Shown: positions 1 to 6,005 of the stretch, piece after piece | Layout: each line of letters opens with the position of its first letter | Numbering within the stretch: the stretch's first letter is position 1 | Source: SIG565 sp964607025 | Lineage (GTDB): Bacteria > Bacillota > Clostridia > Oscillospirales > Acutalibacteraceae | Assembly: GCA_964607025.1 (NCBI GenBank) | Contig: CAZSIL010000050.1 | Location: forward strand, 1 to 6,561 | Length of the DNA: 6,561 nt | Direction: 5' to 3' | Program-made: the position numbers and the translations under genes | Notes under the pieces: model-generated | What the model saw: only the letters and a program-made list of their open reading frames with translations | Told to the model about the DNA's origin: nothing | The model's database searches: none

Positions 1-91
1 GACCGGCCTTGGCGCTGTGGGTGGATGCAATAATGCCCATGCGCACCATGCAGGCTGCAATCTGCAGCTGCTTCTTCTTTTTGGGTGTCAT
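1..91 (-). CDS. Transketolase, N-terminal subunit (5' end only)
   Basis: Only the first 30 codons lie in the window; the gene continues past the left edge. The visible protein is MTPKKKKQLQIAAC, then MVRMGIIASTHSAKAG. The block I-x-x-x-H-S-A-K-A-G matches the start of split transketolase N-terminal subunits, where it is normally followed by HPGGSLS and the thiamine-diphosphate-binding half of the enzyme. Transketolase moves two-carbon units between sugar phosphates in the cytoplasmic non-oxidative pentose phosphate pathway; in many Bacillota it is made as two subunits from adjacent genes. The ATG at 91-89 is preceded by a perfect AGGAGG (97-102) five bases upstream and lies downstream of a consensus promoter. 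The family call rests on a short N-terminus, so a full-length transketolase cannot be excluded. Confidence 0.78.
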   Translation of the reverse strand, partial: MTPKKKKQLQIAACMVRMGIIASTHSAKAG

Positions 92-112
92 AGTAACCTC
101 CTATTGATTCGG

Positions 113-130
113 ATATGGGAATTGCCATAT
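113..130. other. Small dyad in the transketolase leader
   Basis: ATATGG (113-118) and CCATAT (125-130) are perfect 6-bp inverted arms around a 6-base centre. The dyad lies in the predicted 5' leader of the transketolase mRNA, between the promoter and the Shine-Dalgarno site. It could be a weak RNA hairpin or a repressor half-site pair. It is short and AT-rich, so chance is a real alternative. Confidence 0.25.
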
Positions 131-153
131 TTTTACCAGTTTACTCACTTAAT

Positions 154-183
154 AGTATACAAGGAGGCTGGCGGCTTTGTCAA
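154..183 (-). promoter_or_regulatory. Sigma-A promoter for the transketolase gene
   Basis: On the minus strand, TTGACA (183-178) is followed after 18 bases by TATACT (159-154). This is one mismatch from consensus. The predicted start of transcription is near 147, giving an untranslated leader of about 55 bases before the ATG at 91. The -35 box begins only three bases from the terminator stem of the upstream operon, so the two transcription units are separated with almost no spare DNA. Confidence 0.8.
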
Positions 184-186
184 CAC

Positions 187-217
187 AAAAAACGGAGCAG
201 TTTCTGCTCCGTTTTTT
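187..217 (-). terminator. Intrinsic terminator of the four-gene envelope operon (bidirectional)
   Basis: Arms at 187-200 and 204-217 are perfectly complementary over 14 bp. The core is CGGAGCAG/CTGCTCCG with a TTT loop, flanked by A6 on one side and T6 on the other. Read on the minus strand it lies about 24 bases past the stop of the last operon gene and ends in a U-run. Because the flanks are symmetrical it would also stop transcription entering on the plus strand. No intrinsic terminator was seen between the genes of the operon, so this is probably its only end. Confidence 0.88.
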
Positions 218-240
218 ATAGGATCGGTCCAATGATCCGC

Positions 241-1449
241 TCAGCTTCCGTCGGGGATGGCAGTGGCGAAATAGATGATATCGCTGATCTTGCGCTGATA
301 ACCAAAGTCAGGCCGGTTGACCAGTTCATCATTCATGGCAACCACTGCAGTCTGACCGCCATCCAGAGCATATGCCTTGTCGCAGCCCATCTGCTGCATG
401 GCCTGGGCAAATTCGGCCATGGTGGGGACTGTTCTGTATTGCCATTCGGTATTGGCGGCAACCATCAGATAATGCTTGTCGCCCAGCTGGCCCAGACCGG
501 CGCGGGAGTAGTGGTTGTTGATCTCGCCGATGGGGTAGGAGGAAGTTGTATAGGTAACACCGTCTTCCACCAGAATGGGACCGAAGCACAGGGAGAAGCG
601 GATATTGTTTTCATCCACGTACTGCTGCGCTTCCTCCTGGGTCGTGATCTCACCCTTGCGGACGAAATGGAGGTCGCCCTTGTCATCGATGAGACAGGAG
701 TCGATCTCTTCGCCGCGGATACGCCGCACCTGGCCTTCGTATACCACGATGCCGTAATTGCGGAACTGATAGAAGTCGCCGGAGGAGGCCACGACAGCAT
801 TGACACTGGCGGACATCTCGGTGGTGATGAACTGCTTACCCGAACCGAATTCACCACCGGCCAGGAACCGGCGGAACTGGCTGGCATGGGCGATCTTCAC
901 CTCGCACAGGCTGTAAACACCGTTATTCTGAACTTCCTTCCAGGCGATGGCCAGGATGGTGTCATCCAGGTAATAGCGGACTGTGGTGCCCTGGATGATC
1001 TCGGTCTCAGTGCTGAAGTACAGCTCCTGACCATCCAGCAGTTCTGCAGCTTCGTCCAGCAGCCACTGCAGCTCGGAGGGGTCGTCTGCTTCGCCGAATT
1101 TGCTCTGGTCAGGCTCCGGAGCCACCAGATCTTCATCCTTCAGCCAGTAGATCTTCTTCAGAGCTGTGCCGACGCCGGCTCCGTTGCCGTTGGAGTTGGT
1201 GATGCCGTCAAAAAACTGTCCCAGTCTGCCATCCATCAGGGTGGTCAGCTGTTCCGTGATCTCTACGTCACTCTGCTTGACAATTTCCTGCTTCAGGGGG
1301 TTGCCCACATAAAGCAGCATTTGCCCGATCACAGGAACAGTGACAGCCAGACACAAAGCAGTGGCCAGCAGGGTGGCAATACACCGGAACACATTGCGTG
1401 CCCTCTGCTTTTTTGGTTTTTGTCTTAGATATTTTCCGGGATGCTTCAC
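241..1449 (-). CDS. Membrane-anchored phosphodiester glycosidase family protein (NAGPA/DUF2233-like), paralogue B
   Basis: 402 residues. A basic N-terminus (KYLRQKPKKQRAR) precedes one hydrophobic segment at about residues 22-48, so the protein should be anchored with its bulk outside the cell. The C-terminal half has the pattern of phosphodiester glycosidases related to human NAGPA: SGDFY (223-227), FGPILVEDG (289-297), SRAGLG (315-320), LDGGQTA (362-368) and QRKISD (385-390). The family hydrolyses glycan phosphodiesters; bacterial members are often annotated as exopolysaccharide biosynthesis proteins. Residues 98-200 form an upstream region also found in the paralogue at 2471-3643, including IAHASQFRRFLAG (186-198). 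The start is GTG at 1449-1447, supported by AAAGGAG eight bases upstream; no in-frame ATG occurs before residue 44. It is the last gene of the operon, 34 bases after the Lgt-like gene. The domain call is firm, the substrate unknown. Confidence 0.85.
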   Translation of the reverse strand: MKHPGKYLRQKPKKQRARNVFRCIATLLATALCLAVTVPVIGQMLLYVGNPLKQEIVKQSDVEITEQLTTLMDGRLGQFFDGITNSNGNGAGVGTALKKIYWLKDEDLVAPEPDQSKFGEADDPSELQWLLDEAAELLDGQELYFSTETEIIQGTTVRYYLDDTILAIAWKEVQNNGVYSLCEVKIAHASQFRRFLAGGEFGSGKQFITTEMSASVNAVVASSGDFYQFRNYGIVVYEGQVRRIRGEEIDSCLIDDKGDLHFVRKGEITTQEEAQQYVDENNIRFSLCFGPILVEDGVTYTTSSYPIGEINNHYSRAGLGQLGDKHYLMVAANTEWQYRTVPTMAEFAQAMQQMGCDKAYALDGGQTAVVAMNDELVNRPDFGYQRKISDIIYFATAIPDGS

Positions 1450-1483
1450 ACAGAATACTCCTTTCTGTCTATGGGCCTGCGCA

Positions 1484-2467
1484 TCAATTCGGTGCTCCCC
1501 GCTTCTTGCCGAGCCCCCAGCTGATCAGAACCAGCAGGATCACCGCAATCAGGGCTGCACTCATAATGCTGTAGGCAAAGGCTGCCTCGTTTCCGTGCCG
1601 CTGAACATAGTATTCCATGTAGCCTGCACCGCCAAGACCGGCAAGCATTCCCAGCCAGAGAGCGATCTGCCAGCCGTGGTATTTCCGGGCCTTGACCATC
1701 CGGACGGAGAAAATAACCGCCACAAGCACAACGGCGACAGCGCTGAAGATCTGCACAATACTGACGAAACCGTTGCTGCGCAGGAACAGGGAGTCATAGC
1801 GGGTGCTGTCCAGGACAGCCTGGGAAGCGCCGTAAAGCAGCAGGAACAGCAGACAAACGTTGCCGTTTCTCAGCTTTTTGGTTCCGTGGCCGATGAGGAA
1901 CACAAGGAGAATGATCAGGAAGATCACACCTGTGACCATGGCCTGGATCACGAAGGTGGCCAGCCGGTATTCCAGGGCGCCGGAAACGGCGTTGGTCACC
2001 GGGTATACCCAGGGAAGCTCCTGGATGTTTTCCAGGATCTGTCCCCGGTCAGATGCGTTGAAGAAGCAGGCCAGCCGGCCGACGGCGATGCCTGCAGCGC
2101 CGCCGACGCTGAGGCAGTCCAGCATCTCCGGCAGATTGCGGACAACGTGCAGTACCCGCAGCACGAGGGCTGCCAGGAGGCATCCGGCAAAAACGCCGAC
2201 CAGGGCGTAGCCGCCGGAGGTATAGTCTGTCATGGCAGCTTCGAAGCTTGCATAGCTGTCAGCCCGGCTGTACCAGTGCACAAGCCGTCCCAGTACCAGG
2301 GATGCGACCAGGGCGAGGGGCACCATCAGCGCAGCACCAACGCCGTTTCCGCTCTTTCCGAGGTATGTAGCCAGGAAAAAGCAGATGGCTGTGGCAGCTG
2401 CCAGGGTCAGGATGATGCTGCTCCAGTAAATGAAAGTGTCTCCTGCAATAAAAGCAATGCGGTCCAT
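1484..2467 (-). CDS. Divergent prolipoprotein diacylglyceryl transferase (Lgt) family membrane protein
   Basis: 327 residues with about nine hydrophobic segments, near 12-36, 44-66, 86-108, 117-137, 170-193, 203-219, 235-256, 266-282 and 296-318. The order of motifs follows Lgt: GGYALVGVFAG (85-95) where Lgt has GG-x-x-x-HGG-x-x-G; GRLACFFNASDRG (130-142) where Lgt has GR-x-x-N/C-F; NGNVCLLFLLLYGASQAVLDSTR (split here at 201-219 and 220-223) ending in the conserved Arg; then NGFVSIVQI (232-240). Lgt moves diacylglycerol from phosphatidylglycerol to the lipobox cysteine of prolipoproteins. Here the HGG histidine position is Val90 and the E. coli Asn146 position is Cys134, while the two arginines (131 and 223) remain. 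Two extra C-terminal membrane segments exceed the usual seven. It starts three bases after the upstream stop, with GGAGG (2475-2479) overlapping that gene's end, so translation is probably coupled. Family membership is likely, enzymatic activity uncertain. Confidence 0.75.
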   Translation of the reverse strand: MDRIAFIAGDTFIYWSSIILTLAAATAICFFLATYLGKSGNGVGAALMVPLALVASLVLGRLVHWYSRADSYASFEAAMTDYTSGGYALVGVFAGCLLAALVLRVLHVVRNLPEMLDCLSVGGAAGIAVGRLACFFNASDRGQILENIQELPWVYPVTNAVSGALEYRLATFVIQAMVTGVIFLIILLVFLIGHGTKKLRNGNVCLLFLLLYGASQAVLDSTRYDSLFLRSNGFVSIVQIFSAVAVVLVAVIFSVRMVKARKYHGWQIALWLGMLAGLGGAGYMEYYVQRHGNEAAFAYSIMSAALIAVILLVLISWGLGKKRGAPN

Positions 2468-2470
2468 ATG

Positions 2471-3643
2471 TTAACCTCCATCCGGCAATGCGGTGGCAAA
2501 ATAAATGATATCGCTGATCCTGCGCTGGGAACCGTAGCTGACCTGGTTCACCAGCTGGTCGTTAATGGTGATGGTTGCGGTCTGTCCGCCGTCCAGGGTA
2601 TAGGCCATGGGGCAGCCCGTTGCGGCGATGACCTCGCCGAACTGGGCCAGGCTGGGGAATACGGGGTAGCCTTTTTCTTTGTTGGCAGTGGCCACCAGAT
2701 AGTGAAGAGAATCCATCTGGCACAGGGCGGCCCGGGAGAAGTAGTAGATGATCTCTCCCACGGGATAGTCTTCAATTTCCCGCAGCACGCCGTTCTCCAC
2801 CAGAACGGGGCCGAAGGCGATGGAGAAACGAATGTCGTTCTCATCAATGTACTGCTGCAGCTGCTCTCCCTGGGGGATGCTGCCTGCGTAGAGGAAGTTC
2901 AGATCGCCCTCGCTGTCCACCATGCACAGATCCAGACTGTTGTCCTCCCGGTACACTTCTCCCCGGTACACGACGGTGCCGATCTTGCGGTAGCCGTAAA
3001 AATCGCCGGAGGCGGCGGTGACGGCGTTGACGCTTGCGGACATTTCCGTGGTCAGGAACTGCTGGGAGGTGCCGTAGGCATCACCTGCCAGGAACCGGCG
3101 GAACTGGCTGGCATGGGCAATTTTGGTTTCGCAGAAGGTATAGACACATTGATCGTGCGCTTCCTTCCAGACGATGGAGAAGATGGTATCATCCAGATAA
3201 TACTGTACTGTGCTGCCGGGGACAAGGGGTCTGTCCGGGTCGAAGTACAGGGTCTGACCATCCAGCAGATCGGCTGCTTTTTCAAGAACCTGGCGCAGAA
3301 CGTTCGGGTCATCGGTTTCGCCGAAGGCGGCAGGATCCGGCTCCGGAGCCACAGGGTCCATGTCCGACAGCCAGTATACCTTCTCGATGGTATGGATGCC
3401 ATCCAGCGCATCGCTGAGCAGATTGGTAAGGTGCATATCGAAGCGATCCTTGGCATTTCCTGCGCCGCTGCCCGGCTGGGGAGAATCGGTGTAGCTGCCG
3501 GAATACAGCGTCATGCTGAAAAGCAGAAGGATCGTCAGGCAAAGCGAGAGCAGGCATGCTGCCATACGCAGTACGGTGCGAAGGAGCCGCAGCAGGCGCT
3601 GCCGAAGCCAAAAGCTGCGCCAGATCGTTTTTATCCGTTTCAT
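2471..3643 (-). CDS. Membrane-anchored phosphodiester glycosidase family protein (NAGPA/DUF2233-like), paralogue A
   Basis: 390 residues. Many Arg/Lys at residues 2-26 precede a hydrophobic segment at about 27-48, so the catalytic part should face outward. Family motifs are SGDFY (212-216), FGPVLVENG (278-286), FSRAAL (302-307), LDGGQTA (350-356) and SQRRISD (372-378). It aligns without gaps to the downstream paralogue over residues 87-230 (98-241 there), and both end in SDIIYFATA-x-PDG. The linker at 48-66 is shorter and rich in Ser, Gly and Pro, and lacks the NGNG stretch of the paralogue. The start ATG at 3643-3641 lies eight bases after the stop of the upstream gene. Its Shine-Dalgarno is weak (GGAG 14 bases upstream, inside the preceding gene), which suggests translational coupling. 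Expected role: cleavage or transfer at a glycan phosphodiester of a surface polymer; substrate unknown. Confidence 0.85.
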   Translation of the reverse strand: MKRIKTIWRSFWLRQRLLRLLRTVLRMAACLLSLCLTILLLFSMTLYSGSYTDSPQPGSGAGNAKDRFDMHLTNLLSDALDGIHTIEKVYWLSDMDPVAPEPDPAAFGETDDPNVLRQVLEKAADLLDGQTLYFDPDRPLVPGSTVQYYLDDTIFSIVWKEAHDQCVYTFCETKIAHASQFRRFLAGDAYGTSQQFLTTEMSASVNAVTAASGDFYGYRKIGTVVYRGEVYREDNSLDLCMVDSEGDLNFLYAGSIPQGEQLQQYIDENDIRFSIAFGPVLVENGVLREIEDYPVGEIIYYFSRAALCQMDSLHYLVATANKEKGYPVFPSLAQFGEVIAATGCPMAYTLDGGQTATITINDQLVNQVSYGSQRRISDIIYFATALPDGG

Positions 3644-3651
3644 GACGAGGC

Positions 3652-4290
3652 TTACTTCTCCATACCGCCGGAAATGAACTGGATCAGGGCTTCATCTGCC
3701 ACGATCCACCACTGACCTTCGGTATAGGCCAGATTTACGGTCAGTTCTGTTTCCAGAAGCTGGGCATCCTGGGCTACGGTTTCCTTGACAGCGTCCTCAA
3801 CCACAGCATCCAGGAAGTCCTGACGGAAATCATTGTTTTCGTCGTAAATATCTTCCATATCCTCAGCCTCGGAGATCCGCTGCTCCAGCAGGGAGCGGGC
3901 ACGAACCTGCAGTGCTTCGGTGATGGCTGCGATGTCCAGATACCGCAGATGCACATTCTGAGCAACACCGGAGTTGGTTGCGAAGCAATCACCGGTAATC
4001 TCGTACTCGATGCTGTCCACGAAAGCATCCCAGATCGCGGCGGTGGAAGGGTCGTCAAATTCACGGTCAGCGCCCAGGTCCGGCGTGCCGTAAATCAGTT
4101 CGGATACAGCGGCGTAATCGTCTTTGCAGACGGCACGCATCAGGCTGTCCACCTGTGCGGTGGCATTGACGGGAGTCTTCACGAGAGCGGGTGTCTGATT
4201 CAGAGACTGCAGACACAGAAGAACGGTGCCCACAGCAATGGCGGCACCCAACAGTCCGAATATAGCGGAAAAAAACTTGGAAATTTTCAT
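3652..4290 (-). CDS. Membrane-anchored protein of unknown function, first gene of the operon
   Basis: 212 residues from the ATG at 4290. I do not recognise a named family with confidence. A short basic start (MKISK) leads into a hydrophobic segment at about residues 6-28. The rest is acidic and predicted extracellular: an AVCKDDYAAVSELIYG stretch, then helical, Glu/Asp-rich sequence (EQRISEAEDMEDIYDENNDF), and an end with LAYTEGQWWIV. A small alpha/beta domain ending in a strand with G-x-WW-I/V is typical of NTF2-like extracellular domains, which would fit, but this is only inference. The segment reading GTVLLC is not a lipobox, since Leu rather than Gly, Ala or Ser precedes the Cys. It is the promoter-proximal gene, eight bases before paralogue A, so it probably acts with the glycosidases. 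Confidence 0.85.
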   Translation of the reverse strand: MKISKFFSAIFGLLGAAIAVGTVLLCLQSLNQTPALVKTPVNATAQVDSLMRAVCKDDYAAVSELIYGTPDLGADREFDDPSTAAIWDAFVDSIEYEITGDCFATNSGVAQNVHLRYLDIAAITEALQVRARSLLEQRISEAEDMEDIYDENNDFRQDFLDAVVEDAVKETVAQDAQLLETELTVNLAYTEGQWWIVADEALIQFISGGMEK

Positions 4291-4295
4291 CTGGT

Positions 4296-4302
4296 CCCCC
4301 TT
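4296..4302 (-). promoter_or_regulatory. Ribosome binding site that fixes the start at 4290
   Basis: On the minus strand AAGGGGG lies five bases before the ATG at 4290-4288. An in-frame ATG seven codons upstream (4311-4309) has no purine-rich site before it and would lie only about 14 bases from the predicted transcription start, so the shorter form is preferred. Confidence 0.75.
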
Positions 4303-4331
4303 GCGATCCATGGATGAATTATTGAGCTTTA

Positions 4332-4360
4332 ATTATACAAATAATCCACATTCTTGTCAA
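4332..4360 (-). promoter_or_regulatory. Perfect-consensus sigma-A promoter of the four-gene operon
   Basis: On the minus strand TTGACA (4360-4355) is followed by exactly 17 bases and TATAAT (4337-4332). Both hexamers match consensus completely. Transcription should begin near 4325, leaving a leader of about 35 bases to the ATG at 4290. The -35 box lies inside a short palindrome, CTTGTCAAG (4353-4361). Such a promoter suggests high basal expression unless a repressor acts. Confidence 0.9.
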
Positions 4361-4406
4361 GTGCTCCACGGAGGGAAGCGAAAGCTGCCGAATGGACGAT
4401 AAGAAG

Positions 4407-4419
4407 TAAGAAACTCTTA
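4407..4419. other. Small dyad between the divergent promoters
   Basis: TAAGA (4407-4411) and TCTTA (4415-4419) are inverted around AAC. The dyad sits between the two outward-facing promoters, 14 bases upstream of the plus-strand -35 box. It is a possible operator for one or both units, but 5-bp arms in AT-rich DNA may arise by chance. Confidence 0.2.
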
Positions 4420-4432
4420 ATATTCTGCGGCC

Positions 4433-4461
4433 TTGAAAAACCGGCCGAAGCATGGTAAAAT
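4433..4461 (+). promoter_or_regulatory. Sigma-A promoter with extended -10 for the carboxypeptidase gene
   Basis: TTGAAA (4433-4438) is followed by 17 bases and TAAAAT (4456-4461). TGG immediately before the -10 box supplies the TGn extended -10 element. Predicted transcription start is near 4468, giving a leader of about 36 bases to the ATG at 4504. Confidence 0.8.
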
Positions 4462-4503
4462 AGGGGACGCAAACTTTATTTTTCGGAAATCTGGTGAGAG
4501 AAC

Positions 4504-5913
4504 ATGAAGGTAAAAAAACGCAGAGGCCCGCTGAAATCCGCGTTGCTTGCGGTGCTGATACTGGCGGTTTTGGGTGCAGCTGCCTGGGGCGGATGGACCT
4601 GGTATGACAACAATGTGGACCGCAGCGGCTGGGTAGAGGAAGAGGGTTCCGTTTATTATAAGGATTTTCACGGAAGGTATGTATCCGGCTGGCAGACCAT
4701 CGGGGAATCGGTTTACTATTTCCTGGACGACAACACGATGTCCCGGTCCTGGCAGGTCATTGGCGGCAGAGCCTATTATTTTGGCGATGACGGAGCCATG
4801 CGCACCGGCTGGCAGACCATGGAGGGATCGCTGTATTATTTTGGCGGTGACGGTGTTCTGTATACCGGCTGGCAGGAGATCGACGAAGAGACCTATTACT
4901 TCGACAACAGCGGCGCCGCTGTAAGCGGCTGGTTGAATCACGGCGGACAGCGCTATTACCTGGATTCCGGCAAGCCCGAAACCGGCTGGCTGGAAACCGA
5001 CGGCGGCAGATATTACCTTGGCGAAGACGGTGCCATGTGTACCGGCTGGCAGACCATTGAGGAGCAGCGGTATTACTTCCGTGAGGATGGTACCCTGACT
5101 GTCGGGTATGCGGAGCTGGAGGACGGCTGCTATTATTTTGGCAGCGACGGTGCGATGCATACCGGCTGGCTGGAAGCCCAGATCGGAAAGACCTATTTCT
5201 ATCCCGACGGCAGACAGGCCTTCGGCTGGGCGGAGATCGACGGGAGCCGCTGCTATTTCTCGGAAAACGGTGCCATGTACACCGGCTGGCTGCAGGAAGG
5301 GGAGTACCGTTACTACCTGCAGGAGGACGGAACCGCCGCCGTAGGGCCGACGCAGATCGATGGATATACCTATTATTTCTCCCCCAAGGGCATCCATGTG
5401 GTTCTGGTGAACCGGAACAATCTGGTTCCGGATTACTATGAGGTGGATCTGGTGACAGTGACCGGATGGCATCAGATTGACGCGGTGTGTCTGGAACCGC
5501 TGCAGCAGATGCTGGCGGACTGCAATGCTGCCGGAATCGAGTATGTCTTCAATTCTGCCTACCGGACCTATGCCATGCAGAAGGAGATTCTGGACACCCG
5601 GACGCAGGAGTATCAGGATAACTACGATATGTCCTATGAGGCAGCCCGGGCCAAGGCACTGCAGACGGTCGCCTATCCCGGCACCAGCGAGCATCAGCTG
5701 GGCCTGGCAGTAGATATTCTGGGCGAAGAAGCCAAAGCCTGGCTGGGAGAGCATTGCTGGGAATACGGCTTCATCCTGCGCTACACCGCGGAGAAGCAGG
5801 CCATTACCGGCTTCGTGGAGGAGCTTTGGCATTTCCGGTATGTGGGCCTGGAAGTGTCCATGGACATGAAGGATTCCGGCCTGTGCCTGGAAGAATATCT
5901 GGGTGCTGCCTAA
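4504..5913 (+). CDS. Cell-wall-binding-repeat protein with M15B (VanY/LdcB-type) carboxypeptidase domain
   Basis: 469 residues. A basic start (KVKKRRGPLK) and one hydrophobic segment at about 11-33 indicate membrane anchoring or export. Residues 41-299 are 13 consecutive repeats of about 20 residues (pattern TGWxxxxGxxYYFxxDGAM), of the choline/glucan-binding type. Residues 300-469 form an M15B peptidase: substrate-site SAYRTYAMQ (351-359), metal ligands in SEHQLGLAVD (His397, Asp404), and ELWHFRY (catalytic Glu440, third ligand His443). All expected catalytic residues are present. Family members remove the terminal D-Ala from peptidoglycan stem peptides (D,D-, or L,D- in LdcB). Sequence does not decide between these, nor does it identify the repeat ligand. 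The ATG at 4504 has GGTGAG (4493-4498) five bases upstream. The gene is monocistronic, between its own promoter and terminator. A van resistance role is not suggested, since no vanRS/HAX genes are nearby. Confidence 0.92.
   Translation: MKVKKRRGPLKSALLAVLILAVLGAAAWGGWTWYDNNVDRSGWVEEEGSVYYKDFHGRYVSGWQTIGESVYYFLDDNTMSRSWQVIGGRAYYFGDDGAMRTGWQTMEGSLYYFGGDGVLYTGWQEIDEETYYFDNSGAAVSGWLNHGGQRYYLDSGKPETGWLETDGGRYYLGEDGAMCTGWQTIEEQRYYFREDGTLTVGYAELEDGCYYFGSDGAMHTGWLEAQIGKTYFYPDGRQAFGWAEIDGSRCYFSENGAMYTGWLQEGEYRYYLQEDGTAAVGPTQIDGYTYYFSPKGIHVVLVNRNNLVPDYYEVDLVTVTGWHQIDAVCLEPLQQMLADCNAAGIEYVFNSAYRTYAMQKEILDTRTQEYQDNYDMSYEAARAKALQTVAYPGTSEHQLGLAVDILGEEAKAWLGEHCWEYGFILRYTAEKQAITGFVEELWHFRYVGLEVSMDMKDSGLCLEEYLGAA
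4624..5400 (+). repeat. 13 tandem cell-wall-binding repeats within the carboxypeptidase gene
   Basis: Units are 60 bases each, except unit six (residues 141-159), which is 19 codons and lacks one residue. Repeats begin at residues 41, 61, 81, 101, 121, 141, 160, 180, 200, 220, 240, 260 and 280. The protein pattern is conserved (GW at positions 2-3, aromatic pair at 11-12, DG at 16-17), and DNA similarity is local: a CCGGCTGGCAGACCAT tract recurs near 4687, 4804 and 5042. Units 9 (VGY) and 13 (VGP) have lost the GW tryptophan; unit 3 has SW in place of GW. Copy number could change by recombination between the matching tracts. Confidence 0.9.
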
Positions 5914-5925
5914 CCGAATAAACAG

Positions 5926-5960
5926 CAAGTCCCGGGCGGTATTTGAACCGTCCGGGACTT
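5926..5960 (+). repeat. Palindromic hairpin, left copy
   Basis: Arms at 5927-5940 and 5947-5960 pair over 14 bp with one G-U wobble, around the loop ATTTGA. There is no T-run after it, so alone it is not a standard intrinsic terminator; it lies 13 bases past the carboxypeptidase stop and just before a T8 terminator. The whole unit recurs in the same orientation at 6165-6199 with two base differences, one in each arm. Confidence 0.85.
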
Positions 5961-5965
5961 CAGAC

Positions 5966-6005
5966 CGTCGAAAATCCCCTTTTGGGGCTTTTCGACGTTT
6001 TTTTT
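5966..6005 (+). terminator. Intrinsic terminator of the carboxypeptidase gene
   Basis: CGTCGAAAA (5966-5974) pairs with TTTTCGACG (5989-5997). Inside, one T/C mismatch is followed by CCCC/GGGG around a TTTT loop. Eight T residues follow (5998-6005). The position about 50 bases past the stop codon and the long T-run make this a strong plus-strand terminator. Confidence 0.9.

Noticed and set aside
115..1428. A 437-codon open frame on the plus strand
   Set aside because: It is the antisense shadow of the glycosidase gene at 241-1449 and would run through the operon terminator and the transketolase promoter.
1340..3715. A 791-codon open frame on the plus strand
   Set aside because: It lies antisense to three genes with clear family motifs and coupled ribosome sites. 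Its protein has no recognisable domain, and its length follows from GC-rich codon usage on the other strand.
4204..4290. Lipobox in the first operon protein (VLLC), which would have linked it to the Lgt-like gene
   Set aside because: The residue before the Cys is Leu, not Gly, Ala or Ser, and the Cys sits within the hydrophobic segment.
4288..4311. Longer start for the first operon gene, adding MDRKGDQ
   Set aside because: There is no ribosome site before the ATG at 4311, whereas AAGGGGG precedes the ATG at 4290.
4624..5400. CRISPR-like regular repeats
   Set aside because: The 60-base period is an in-frame protein repeat with continuous coding and diverged units; there are no identical repeats with unique spacers.
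4504..5913. Vancomycin-resistance vanY
   Set aside because: The peptidase domain is of that family, but there are no vanRS, vanH, vanA or vanX neighbours and the repeat fusion points to ordinary wall metabolism.
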